Translations under genes and position numbers: made by a program | Notes under the pieces: model-generated | What the model saw: the letters and a program-made list of their open reading frames with translations, nothing else | Database searches by the model: none | Told to the model about the DNA's origin: nothing | Shown: positions 18,393 through 26,958 of the stretch, piece after piece | Numbering within the stretch: position 1 is the first letter of the stretch | Layout: each line of letters starts with the position of its first letter | DNA from: Photorhabdus cinerea | Lineage (GTDB): Bacteria; Pseudomonadota; Gammaproteobacteria; Enterobacterales; Enterobacteriaceae | DNA: 64,000 nucleotides | Assembly (NCBI RefSeq): GCF_011189575.1 | Contig: NZ_PUJW01000016.1 | Span: 1-64,000 of the forward strand | Reading direction: 5' to 3'

Positions 18393-18929
18393 TCAGCTCA
18401 TCCATTCAGCCAGCCATTGCAAACCAAAAGCACCTGGCGCTAATACCCCAAAAGACCAGATAAGTGCAGAACAGATATTAGCAATTTGAAAATAGCGCAA
18501 TGGCATAGTACAGATCCCCGCCACTAATGGCACAATTGCACGAAATGGGCCAAAGAACCGACCGAAGAAAATGCTCCAAATACCCCAACGGTCAAAGAAA
18601 TGGTGCACTCGTGTCAACAACTGTGGCTTGCGGGAAATTGGCCAGATCTTGACAACATCTCCTTTAAAATAAGCACCAACGATGTAAGATACCCAATCGC
18701 CGAAAAAGGCCCCAGCTGCTGCTGCCAACCACATTGGCCAAAAATTAAGGCCACTTTCACCTATTAATGCACCTAATCCAAGCAATATGATAGTTGCTGG
18801 CAATAGCAAGGAGAAAAAAGCTAAAGATTCACCAAAAGCGAGTAAGAAAATTATCGGTATGATCCAAGTATCATGGGCTTTAACAAAATCTACAACTAGA
18901 TCAACTATTTCATGGAGGCTCAAATTCAT
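18393..18929 (-). CDS. DedA-family membrane protein
   Basis: Inner-membrane protein of the DedA/VTT superfamily, linked to lipid-carrier flipping and membrane homeostasis. Family hallmarks are GESLAFFSLLLPATIILLG, GAFFGDWVSYIVGAYF and FFGRFFGPFRAIVPLVAG with its conserved Arg; four to five hydrophobic segments. It has 178 residues, closest in size to the short YohD/YabI-like members. It is an insertion between rmuC and udp relative to E. coli. The exact paralogue cannot be named from sequence alone. Confidence 0.85.
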   Translation of the reverse strand: MNLSLHEIVDLVVDFVKAHDTWIIPIIFLLAFGESLAFFSLLLPATIILLGLGALIGESGLNFWPMWLAAAAGAFFGDWVSYIVGAYFKGDVVKIWPISRKPQLLTRVHHFFDRWGIWSIFFGRFFGPFRAIVPLVAGICTMPLRYFQIANICSALIWSFGVLAPGAFGLQWLAEWMS

Positions 18930-18997
18930 ATTCCTATATTGATTAATACCATATTCAATTTAACTGCTATCGTATTAACCAGAATTAAACCGATATT

Positions 18998-19783
18998 TTA
19001 TTCAAGGAAATAACCTTGTAATTTCTTACGGGCTGCACAATCAAGGCCAAAGTCTTTCTCCAGCCATACATCTACACTGCCATAATTCTGATTAATACTG
19101 TTTAATGCCATCATGAGAAACTCTTCTCTGACGGAATAGACATAAGCGAATTTCTCAACCACATTGTCACTCATGGTTTTCGCATGTTCATTCAACAAAT
19201 ACTCTCGGTAAGGAGCCAACGTAGAATTAGTCACCAAATAATCTTCCATTACCGTGTCCAAATCAGCGCCAAGTGCAAACAACACCAGCGCAGAGCCTAC
19301 ACCGGTTCTATCTTTACCTACCGCACAATGTTGTACTATTCCGCCTTTTTCCGGCTGTTGCAGTAAGCTAACCAATGTTTTATAAGCGGGGTTTTTTAAA
19401 GGCAATAATTCATAAAGACGGAACATAAATGCCTGTGGATTAAATTGCTCCAACGTTTCTGTCGCTAATTTTTCCAGATTAGCATTCACCTCCTCAGATA
19501 ATGGATTAGCAGGGGCATGGTGATAATTAGCACCATTCCATATCTGATCGGGTTTATCAGCTATTTCACTTACGTCACGATAATCTATAATTTGAAATAG
19601 GTTTTTCTTTGCCAGGAAAGATTGGTCTTTTTCTGTCAAACGGTCTAGAGAACCGGAACGGAAAAGTAAACCTGATTTGATTTTCCCGCCACTGACTACA
19701 GTTTTACCACCTAAATCACGAAAATTAATCCCTCCATGGAGGGGAAGCGCCGATGGATGTAATAAGAAGGATGTTGTAATCAT
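18998..19783 (-). CDS. tyrosine/serine protein phosphatase-like protein
   Basis: Cytosolic dual-specificity/PTP-type phosphatase of the Y_phosphatase3 family. The P-loop is VQHCAVGKDRTGVG (about 152-165), with the nucleophilic Cys and invariant Arg; GGINFRDLGG near the N-terminus (about 18-27) is the family signature. It has 261 residues. Substrates could be phosphoproteins or phosphoinositides; nothing here decides. It lies between the DedA gene and udp. No secretion signal is seen. Confidence 0.82.
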   Translation of the reverse strand: MITTSFLLHPSALPLHGGINFRDLGGKTVVSGGKIKSGLLFRSGSLDRLTEKDQSFLAKKNLFQIIDYRDVSEIADKPDQIWNGANYHHAPANPLSEEVNANLEKLATETLEQFNPQAFMFRLYELLPLKNPAYKTLVSLLQQPEKGGIVQHCAVGKDRTGVGSALVLFALGADLDTVMEDYLVTNSTLAPYREYLLNEHAKTMSDNVVEKFAYVYSVREEFLMMALNSINQNYGSVDVWLEKDFGLDCAARKKLQGYFLE

Positions 19784-19848
19784 GATTACTCTTAATTAGT
19801 TGTAAAATATTAAGACATTAACAGATTTTTATCTAAAAAGAAGAGTGA

Positions 19849-19864
19849 GCCGGAATATTCCGGC
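19849..19864 (-). terminator. hairpin downstream of udp
   Basis: The perfect 16-bp palindrome GCCGGAATATTCCGGC lies 15 bp after the udp stop. A T-rich stretch (CTTCTTTTT) follows about 8 nt later on the minus strand. Probable terminator of udp. Confidence 0.55.
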
Positions 19865-19879
19865 CCCAAAGAATATGAT

Positions 19880-20635
19880 TCACAATAGGCGGCGAGCAGC
19901 CTCTACTACGATCATCAATGCACTGCTCTCGGTTTTCTTGAGCAATTCAACATCAGGGATTTCCTGCTGAGTACGGTTAACAATGACACCAGCAACCATA
20001 CCTGCACGCAGCCCCTGGCTTGCACACATAGTCAACAAAGTTGCAGATTCCATTTCATAATTCATGACACCCATTGCCTGCCATTCAGCCATTGACCCTT
20101 TGAAACGACTCACAACACGGCCAGAATAGGTATCATAACGTTCCTGGCCAGGATAGAAAGTATCTGAAGAAGCTGTTACGCCAACATGTGTCGTTGCACC
20201 TAAATCTTTTGCCGTTTCATACAACGCAGTTGTACATTCAAAATCTGCAACTGCCGGAAATTCCATCGGCGCAAAATGCAAGCTAGCACCATCCAAGCGA
20301 ACAGCCGCCGTGGTTACCAGTACATCACCAACATTAATATTTTCTTGAATTGCCCCTGTTGTACCAATACGCAGGAAAGTACGAACACCTAATTGTGCTA
20401 ATTCTTCAACAGCAATGGACGTTGATGGACCTCCTATACCCGTGGAGCAAACAATAACGGCTTTGCCATCAATTTCTGCTCGCCATGACGTAAATTCACG
20501 CAAAGAAGCAAGATGAACGGGGTTGTCCATTAATCTTGCAATTTTTTCCACACGTTTCGGATCACCCGGAACAATAGCTAGAGTTGCGCCTTGCAGGTCG
20601 CTTTTGGTCAGACCCAAGTGAAACACATCAGACAT
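19880..20635 (-). CDS. udp: uridine phosphorylase Udp
   Basis: Converts uridine and phosphate to uracil and ribose-1-phosphate in pyrimidine salvage. NP-I family features include IVPGDPKRVEKIA (phosphate-site Arg), ICSTGIGGPSTSIAVEEL, RIGTTGAIQENI and the C-terminal MVAGVIVNRTQQE. It has 251 residues (E. coli 253). A GAGGAG ribosome site is present. Upstream CRP-like sites spaced as in CytR-controlled promoters suggest cAMP-CRP/CytR control. Confidence 0.96.
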   Translation of the reverse strand: MSDVFHLGLTKSDLQGATLAIVPGDPKRVEKIARLMDNPVHLASLREFTSWRAEIDGKAVIVCSTGIGGPSTSIAVEELAQLGVRTFLRIGTTGAIQENINVGDVLVTTAAVRLDGASLHFAPMEFPAVADFECTTALYETAKDLGATTHVGVTASSDTFYPGQERYDTYSGRVVSRFKGSMAEWQAMGVMNYEMESATLLTMCASQGLRAGMVAGVIVNRTQQEIPDVELLKKTESSALMIVVEAARRLL

Positions 20636-20710
20636 ATCAGACTCCTCAGCGGGAAGAATTTATAATGAAATTAATTGAAATCTACTGTATTGAGTATTTA
20701 GACATCTTTT

Positions 20711-20778
20711 AGTGATAAATATCACTTTAAAGTAAGATAAAAAAGAAAAACGTACATTATTTTGAGACATAAGTCACA
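20711..20778 (-). promoter_or_regulatory. udp promoter region with two CRP-like sites 52 bp apart
   Basis: Site 1 is AGTGATAAATATCACT (20711-20726); site 2 is TGAGACATAAGTCACA (20763-20778). Both have the TGTGA-N6-TCACA layout, and their centres are 52 bp apart. A -10-like TACAGT (minus strand, 20684-20689) would place the start near 20677 and centre site 1 at about -41.5 and site 2 at about -93.5. This is the arrangement of E. coli CRP/CytR promoters such as udp. The start is inferred, not seen. Confidence 0.7.
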
Positions 20779-21322
20779 AAATGATCATAAAAAAAGAAAA
20801 AATGAGTGTTCTAACTATTACTGAACATTAACACGGGATTGAACAACAATTGCAAATTTAACAAAAAAACCGAATGTTTTCTCTCAACCATAAGCTACCT
20901 GAATACATTTACACTGGGAAACAAGCAATAAATTGTTTAATTATGTTTATGTTTCAAACAACACCAAGAAGAGAATAGGCCAAAATAGCTGATTTGATTT
21001 ATTAACCGTGAAGAAGAAAAACAAAGGTCTACTACAACTTCATTAAATATAAATTATCCTCTCCGATATTTATAAACCAACAGCATAATACATCGAATTA
21101 TATTTTCATTGACTTTTTATTATCGTGAAAAATTCAAAAACAAACTATATTTTATTTCCATATTTAATGAAATGTTTTTTCTTTATTATTTTTCACCATG
21201 TTATAATTATATTTACAATAAAAATGTAACAATTGACAAATATAAATATCACAATCACCTTTTTATAGAATGCATATTGTTTAAACATATTAGAATTTTT
21301 CCAACATGCAGGAGTGCTATCT
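20779..21322. other. AT-rich intergenic region upstream of pcp
   Basis: Very AT-rich spacer between the udp control region and pcp. It must contain the pcp promoter, but no clear hexamers or operators stand out. A short open frame crossing into pcp (21109-21360) has no ribosome site and looks like chance. Confidence 0.5.
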
Positions 21323-21979
21323 ATGGTGACACAGAAAACAGTTTTAATTACAGGTTTTGATCCTTTCGACGATGAAACGATAAATCCGTCATGGGAAGCA
21401 GCCAAACAGTTGCAAGGTCGCAGACTATGCGGAGCGCGGGTCGAAGCTCTCCAGCTTCCATGCGTATTCGATGTCTCTCTGGCTTGCCTATACGCCGCTA
21501 TTGATGAAATACAACCTGATCTAGTGATTTCAGTAGGACAAGCGGGTGGTAGGCCAGATATTACTGTAGAACGCGTGGCAATTAATATTAATGATGCTCG
21601 CATTCCTGATAATCAAGGCAACCAGCCTATCAATACTCCCATAGTCGTAACAGGCCCTGCGGCCTACTTCTCCACATTACCGATCAATGCGATAGTCAAA
21701 GGTTTGCATAAAGCAGGAGTCCCTACCTCAATCTCACAAACCGCAGGCACTTTTGTCTGTAATCACGTTATGTATGGCTTATTGCATCATTTAGCATCCA
21801 CCAATCCTGAAATACGCGGTGGATTTATCCATATTCCTTATCTGCCTGAACAGGCAGCTAGGCACTCAGGTACTCCGAGTATGGCCCTAGAAACCGTCAT
21901 AACAGCGCTGGAAATTGCCATCGATGAAGCATTAAAAAACAGTGAGGATATCGTCATCAGTGGAGGTACAACTCATTAA
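21323..21979 (+). CDS. pcp: pyrrolidone-carboxylate peptidase (pyroglutamyl peptidase I)
   Basis: Cytosolic C15 cysteine peptidase that removes N-terminal pyroglutamate. The catalytic triad is visible as Glu in ERVAININDARIPDNQG (about 78), Cys in TAGTFVCNHVMY (about 141) and His in GFIHIPYLPEQ (about 165). The N-terminal ITGFDPFDDETINPSWEAA is the family signature. The start at ATG 21323 is chosen because GGAG ends 8 nt upstream; this gives 218 residues (family about 215). Confidence 0.95.
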   Translation: MVTQKTVLITGFDPFDDETINPSWEAAKQLQGRRLCGARVEALQLPCVFDVSLACLYAAIDEIQPDLVISVGQAGGRPDITVERVAININDARIPDNQGNQPINTPIVVTGPAAYFSTLPINAIVKGLHKAGVPTSISQTAGTFVCNHVMYGLLHHLASTNPEIRGGFIHIPYLPEQAARHSGTPSMALETVITALEIAIDEALKNSEDIVISGGTTH

Positions 21980-22024
21980 TTTGATGTTCCGCTCACTGCG
22001 GTTGAAAACTCTCCACGAAAATGA

Positions 22025-22095
22025 CAGGCACAGAGAAACACGATCTACTGGATAATATTAACCAAACAGCGAAGATAATCCTATCTCTGTGCCTG
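22025..22095. repeat. 12-bp perfect inverted repeat flanking a 47-bp spacer
   Basis: CAGGCACAGAGA (22025-22036) and TCTCTGTGCCTG (22084-22095) are perfect inverted copies. They lie just after pcp and just before an ERIC element. This could be a long-loop RNA hairpin or a tiny element with terminal inverted repeats; there is no T-run for a terminator. Confidence 0.5.
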
Positions 22096-22114
22096 CACAA
22101 TGTCCGTATGTAAC

Positions 22115-22241
22115 TATACCCTTCATCCTTCAAGTTGCTGCTTTGTTGGCTGCTTTCACTTACCCCAGTCACATCGTTATCTATGCTCCTGGGGAGACGT
22201 TCACTTGCCGCCGCGCTGCAATTTGAAATCTATTGGGGATA
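22115..22241 (-). repeat. ERIC-type intergenic repeat, copy 1
   Basis: 127-bp element running from TATACC to a degenerate GGGGATA end, with the ERIC core (CTTGCCGCCGCGCTGCA, GCTCCTGGGGA). It lies between convergent pcp and the dioxygenase-like gene. The copy is slightly diverged: its right end has GGGGATA instead of GGGTATA. Confidence 0.85.
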
Positions 22242-22351
22242 TCAAGCACCTGATACTTTTTTTAAATGACTAATCAGCATACTATTTACATAGGTTACTT
22301 TATAATTTCGACTGTTACTACATTGAAATTTAGTCTATTCAACAAAATCGG

Positions 22352-23185
22352 TCATACCGCATGGGAATATAAATCATCTTTAGTTATGAAATTAGATATA
22401 TTTTCCAAGTCTATTGATAAAATTATTTCACCCAATATTCCACGGTTAATATCAGATTCGTCTATTTTTGTTAATTTTATTTCTGAAAGATGACCATTCA
22501 TATTTTTAAAATATTCATCTTCATGATTTTTGGTTCTGATTATCTTCCGTTTTGAATACAGATCATATTTATAAACCTCTGTATTGATTTCTTCAGAAAA
22601 ATACATCTGACCAACAAAGGCAAAATGCTCTTTTTCATTTATATCTTTGCTAATCTGTCTAATTGCAATATGAATATGAGTTGCCCTACCAACATAAAAC
22701 CCAGGATAAATAGTAGTAAAATTGACCACTCCATTTTTATCCGATTGTTGAGCCCCTCTTAGAAAAACTTGATCATCAGTTCTGTTGATAGCGGATATTT
22801 CACCGGCTTTAGGTGGTATATCAGGGCTTATATAACTCCAGCCAGAATATTTCCCCCGGCTATTACAGTGCCAAATATCAACAAATAATTTATCGACAGG
22901 TTTACATGTTTTCTCATCCATGATAGTGATTTTTAATAAAAAAGGTATTCCTGCTTCTGAATCAGTAATATCCCTCCTTACAATTTTACTATTTCGGAAA
23001 TATGGCCCTGATATCTGCTCTGGGGCAAGCGTACACACGCCTATTCCATTCTGTGACGATAATTTTCCTTCCGCACGGGCCAGACCAATCGGAGCAAGTG
23101 CAGCCGTAGCCGTGATAGCAGCACCACTTTTTAGAAAATCTCTTCGAGAGCTACTTTTCTTACCTTGCAAATTATTTACATCCAT
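22352..23185 (-). CDS. Tat-exported intradiol dioxygenase-like protein
   Basis: The N-terminus carries a twin-arginine signal (SRRDFLKSGAAITATAALAPIG, residues 12-33), so Tat export is predicted. The rest resembles the protocatechuate 3,4-dioxygenase/catechol dioxygenase beta-sandwich: VDIWHCNSRGKYSGW (about 106-120), FLRGAQQSDKNGVVNFTTIYPGFY and RATHIHIAI. These give two Tyr and two His able to bind Fe(III). It has 277 residues. Typical aromatic-ring dioxygenases are cytosolic, so a periplasmic or cell-surface relative is unusual; the substrate is unknown. No aromatic-degradation genes are adjacent. GAGG ribosome site present. Confidence 0.8.
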   Translation of the reverse strand: MDVNNLQGKKSSSRRDFLKSGAAITATAALAPIGLARAEGKLSSQNGIGVCTLAPEQISGPYFRNSKIVRRDITDSEAGIPFLLKITIMDEKTCKPVDKLFVDIWHCNSRGKYSGWSYISPDIPPKAGEISAINRTDDQVFLRGAQQSDKNGVVNFTTIYPGFYVGRATHIHIAIRQISKDINEKEHFAFVGQMYFSEEINTEVYKYDLYSKRKIIRTKNHEDEYFKNMNGHLSEIKLTKIDESDINRGILGEIILSIDLENISNFITKDDLYSHAV

Positions 23186-23424
23186 ATAATCCTCTCATTA
23201 ATTATTTAGCTTCTATTACAATGCTTCCAGTTTCCATTTTGTTACGTTGCGGGTATTTTGTTAATAAAATATATTTTTTCCAATATCAATATGGAATATA
23301 TAAATCACAAAAAGTTTGATTACAGAGGAAGCCCCATTAAGCGACAAACTCCTCCAAGAGAAAAATTATTTTATGAAAAATGCCCATCACCCAATTAAGG
23401 GTGACAGGCAAATTGCTGGATTAA

Positions 23425-25701
23425 TTATTTCACTGATTCACGTAGACGTTTCGCCGCCTGCACCATATTTGCCAATGACTGGCGAGTTTCGATCCAACCA
23501 CGAGTTTTTAAGCCACAATCCGGGTTAACCCACAAACGTTCGACCGGAATACGATCAGCTGCTTTACGTAATAGCGCTTCAATCCATTCAACACTAGGTA
23601 CGTTAGGTGAATGAATATCATAAACACCCGGCCCAATCTCATTCGGATAAGAGAAGTTTTCGAATGAATCCAACAGCTCCATATCTGAACGGGAAGTTTC
23701 AATGGTAATCACATCCGCATCCAATGCTGCAATAGAAGGCATGATGTCATTGAACTCGCAATAACACATATGAGTATGAATCTGTGTGTCATCTTTAGCA
23801 ATTGCAGCACTCAATTTAAATGCCTCTACCGCCCAGTCGAGATAAGCTTGCCACTCTTCCCGACGCAGTGGTAAACCTTCTCTCAATGCAGGTTCATCAA
23901 TCTGGATGATACCAATGCCAGCTTGCTGCAAATCATTTACTTCATCACGCAGTGCCAATGCAATTTGCTTAGCAATCGTCTCACGGCTGACATCTTCCCT
24001 TGGGAATGACCAACAGAGAATAGTCACAGGCCCGGTTAACATTCCTTTGACAGGTTTCTCTGTCAACGATTGAGCATATTTCGCCCACTCCACAGTGATA
24101 GCTTCAGGACGGCTAACATCACCAATAATCACCGGTGGCTTAACACAACGGGACCCATAGCTTTGAACCCAACCATTCTGCGTAAAGACAAAACCATCGA
24201 AGTGTTCACCAAAGTATTCCACCATGTCGTTACGTTCAGCTTCGCCATGAACCAATACATCTAATCCTAAACGTTCCTGTTCGTTAATTGCCTGCTTAAT
24301 ATGTTCACAGATATTGGTTCGATAGTTAGCACCATCTACCCGGCCTTTTTTGAAATCCAGACGCAAGCTGCGGATTTCCGTTGTTTGCGGGAATGATCCA
24401 ATTGTTGTTGTCGGCCACAATGGCAAGTTATAGCGCTGGCGCTGTATTTCTGCACGTTGGGGATATGGCTGATTACGCTCACTGTCCTGTGGATTAATTG
24501 CGGTAAGTCGCTCAGTAACAGTCTGATTATTCACCCGTTTAGATTCACGGCGAGCACGGATTGGCGCACTGTAAGCATCCAATTCTGCTTGTTTACTGCC
24601 TTCTGGTTGATTCAATGCTGCAGCTAGCAGAGCCAATTCCTCACATTTCTGCAATGCGAACGCAAACCAGCTTTTCACCTCTGCATCAAGCGCTGTCTCA
24701 TCACTCAAATCGATAGGACTGTGCAGCAGAGAACAAGAAGAACCGATCCACAGTGTACGACTACCTACCAATGGCTTAATCAACTGATATTTAGCGGTTA
24801 AATCAGCACGCCATACGTTACGGCCATTAATCACACCAAGGGAAAGTAACCACTCTTTTGGCAATAATTCATGCAATTGCGCAATATCATCTTGACCCGC
24901 AACCAGATCCACATGCAGCCCTTGTACCGGCAAGGATTTGATCGTTTCTAGATTGTGACCAACGCTGTCAAAATAGGTAGTCAACAATAACTTAACCTGC
25001 CCCTGAAGTGCCTGATAAGCAACCGGATAAGCTGCCAGCCACTCTGCTGGTAATTCCAGTACCAGCGCCGGTTCATCAATCTGAACCCACTCGATACCAC
25101 GTCTAGCCAGCTCAGCTAATACTTGCTGATAAACAGGAAGAATATCTTGCAATAAAGAGAGACGATCAAATACCTGACCTTTCACCTTACCCAACCACAG
25201 GTAAGTTACCGGCCCCAGTAAAACTGGCTTCACTTGGTGACCCAAGGCCAACGCTTCATCCACTTCTTCTAGTAACTGAGTCCAACTCAGTTTAAATTCC
25301 TGTCCTTGCTGAAATTCTGGCACGATATAATGGTAATTAGTATTAAACCATTTAGTCATCTCTGCGGCAGCGGCAGGTTCACCTGTCGGCGCACGACCGC
25401 GGGCAATACGGAATAGTGTATCCAGATTAATCGTGCCATCTGGATTCTGGTGACGCGGTGGTACATTACCGAGTAGTAAGCTAGTCGTCAGAACATGATC
25501 ATACCAAGCAAAATCACCAACCGGCACTAAATCAACACCAGCCTGCTTCTGTTGCTCCCAGTGACGGGCACGTAACTCACGGCCTGTTTCCAATAATTCT
25601 TGCTGGGAAATTTTCCCTGCCCAATAATTTTCCTGGGCCTTTTTGAGTTCTCTTTTCAAACCGATACGTGGAAAGCCAAGTGTGTGATTAATAATCGTCA
25701 T
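23425..25701 (-). CDS. metE: cobalamin-independent methionine synthase MetE
   Basis: Transfers methyl from 5-methyltetrahydropteroyltri-glutamate to homocysteine. It is a double-barrel zinc enzyme; zinc ligands are seen in HTHMCYCEFND (about 641-651) and NPDCGLKTRGW (about 726-736). It has 758 residues (E. coli 753). It is divergent from metR, and three MetJ-box-like repeats lie between them. Confidence 0.97.
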   Translation of the reverse strand: MTIINHTLGFPRIGLKRELKKAQENYWAGKISQQELLETGRELRARHWEQQKQAGVDLVPVGDFAWYDHVLTTSLLLGNVPPRHQNPDGTINLDTLFRIARGRAPTGEPAAAAEMTKWFNTNYHYIVPEFQQGQEFKLSWTQLLEEVDEALALGHQVKPVLLGPVTYLWLGKVKGQVFDRLSLLQDILPVYQQVLAELARRGIEWVQIDEPALVLELPAEWLAAYPVAYQALQGQVKLLLTTYFDSVGHNLETIKSLPVQGLHVDLVAGQDDIAQLHELLPKEWLLSLGVINGRNVWRADLTAKYQLIKPLVGSRTLWIGSSCSLLHSPIDLSDETALDAEVKSWFAFALQKCEELALLAAALNQPEGSKQAELDAYSAPIRARRESKRVNNQTVTERLTAINPQDSERNQPYPQRAEIQRQRYNLPLWPTTTIGSFPQTTEIRSLRLDFKKGRVDGANYRTNICEHIKQAINEQERLGLDVLVHGEAERNDMVEYFGEHFDGFVFTQNGWVQSYGSRCVKPPVIIGDVSRPEAITVEWAKYAQSLTEKPVKGMLTGPVTILCWSFPREDVSRETIAKQIALALRDEVNDLQQAGIGIIQIDEPALREGLPLRREEWQAYLDWAVEAFKLSAAIAKDDTQIHTHMCYCEFNDIMPSIAALDADVITIETSRSDMELLDSFENFSYPNEIGPGVYDIHSPNVPSVEWIEALLRKAADRIPVERLWVNPDCGLKTRGWIETRQSLANMVQAAKRLRESVK

Positions 25702-25721
25702 TTCATTATCCCGTCATTTTT

Positions 25722-25745
25722 AGCCGTCTAGATGTTTACACATCC
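25722..25745. promoter_or_regulatory. MetJ operator (three tandem met boxes) between metE and metR
   Basis: Adjacent octamers AGCCGTCT, AGATGTTT and ACACATCC match the met-box consensus AGACGTCT at 7, 6 and 5 of 8 positions. MetJ-SAM repression of both metE and metR is known in E. coli and inferred here. No convincing MetR site (TGAA-N5-TTCA) was found by eye. Confidence 0.75.
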
Positions 25746-25809
25746 ATAATCAACAGGTAAGGTATAAACCACAAGCGCAATTTATTCATTATCATCCTGA
25801 AGGTTTCTC

Positions 25810-26766
25810 ATGATCGAAATAAAACATCTAAAAACATTACAATCATTGAGTCATTGTGGTTCATTAGCGGCAGCAGCTAATCACCTGCATCAGACACAGT
25901 CCGCTTTGTCCCATCAGTTCAGTGATCTTGAACATCGCCTTGGTTTCCGGCTGTTCATTCGTAAAAGTCAGCCACTTCGTTTCACCCCACAGGGTGAGAT
26001 TTTATTACGGTTGGCAGAACAAGTTCTTCCTTTGGTCCAAAGTGCACTCCGCGAATGTAAAGAGCCAGGCCAAACAAATCTACGTATCGCCATTGAATGC
26101 CATAGTTGTATTCAATGGCTGACACCTGCACTCAAACATTTCCGCGAAACCTGGCCACAGGTCAACGTGGATTTCAAATCCGGCGTCACTTTTGATCCAC
26201 AGCCTGCACTACAGCAACGGGAACTGGATGTAGTTCTGACATCAGATATTCTCCCTGAAAGTCATCTACACTACACACCGCTATTTGATTATGAGGTCAA
26301 GCTAGTTGTCGCTCCGGATCACCCTCTGGCAAATAAACTGCACATCCAGCCAAAAGATTTAATTGATGAGACATTGATGATCTACCCCGTTCAGCGTCAG
26401 CGATTCGATATCTGGCGGCGTTTCTTGCAACCAGCCGGCGTTATTCCTACGTTGAAAAATGTGGATAACACGCTGTTACTGATCCAAATGGTCGCGGCCC
26501 GCATGGGAATCGCGGCTCTGCCACATTGGGTTGTTGAATCATTTGAAAGGCAAGGGTTAGTGGTCACTAAAACACTGGGGGAAGGTTTATGGAGCAGGCT
26601 GTATGCTGCCGTCCGTGAAAGTGAACAGCACCAGCCTGAGATTGACGCATTTATCCATTCTGCACGTCAGCACGCAATGGACAATCTGCCATTCGTAAAA
26701 GGAATTTCAAAACTAAGCGTTGATGACCCCAGAACAACGCAGCAAACAAACTCCCTCCAATGGTAA
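25810..26766 (+). CDS. metR: LysR-type regulator MetR
   Basis: Homocysteine-responsive activator of metE and other methionine genes. An N-terminal LysR winged helix-turn-helix (LKTLQSLSHCGSLAAAANHLHQTQSALSHQ..., residues 6-60) is followed by a periplasmic-binding-like effector domain. It has 318 residues (E. coli 317). A GAAGG ribosome site precedes the ATG. It is divergent from metE, the classical arrangement. Confidence 0.96.
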   Translation: MIEIKHLKTLQSLSHCGSLAAAANHLHQTQSALSHQFSDLEHRLGFRLFIRKSQPLRFTPQGEILLRLAEQVLPLVQSALRECKEPGQTNLRIAIECHSCIQWLTPALKHFRETWPQVNVDFKSGVTFDPQPALQQRELDVVLTSDILPESHLHYTPLFDYEVKLVVAPDHPLANKLHIQPKDLIDETLMIYPVQRQRFDIWRRFLQPAGVIPTLKNVDNTLLLIQMVAARMGIAALPHWVVESFERQGLVVTKTLGEGLWSRLYAAVRESEQHQPEIDAFIHSARQHAMDNLPFVKGISKLSVDDPRTTQQTNSLQW

Positions 26767-26958
26767 ATTTATCAACCATACCACCGGAACCAACATATTA
26801 TTCATCATTGGCAGAAGGTTCCGGTATCTACGGCGGGAGAATCAATACCACCAGACAGACCACAAATCAGCTATCAGCCTGAAAGGCGAGATATTCACCG
26901 TTCAGACTGAATAAAGTCGTTCACAATATTGTCGTGACAACCAATAAATTACAGGATA

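Noticed and set aside
21109..21360. 83-residue frame upstream of and overlapping pcp
   Set aside because: AT-derived composition, and it overlaps the well-supported pcp start out of frame.
25746..25809. MetR-binding site between metE and metR
   Set aside because: No convincing TGAA-N5-TTCA was found by eye; only the MetJ boxes are clear.
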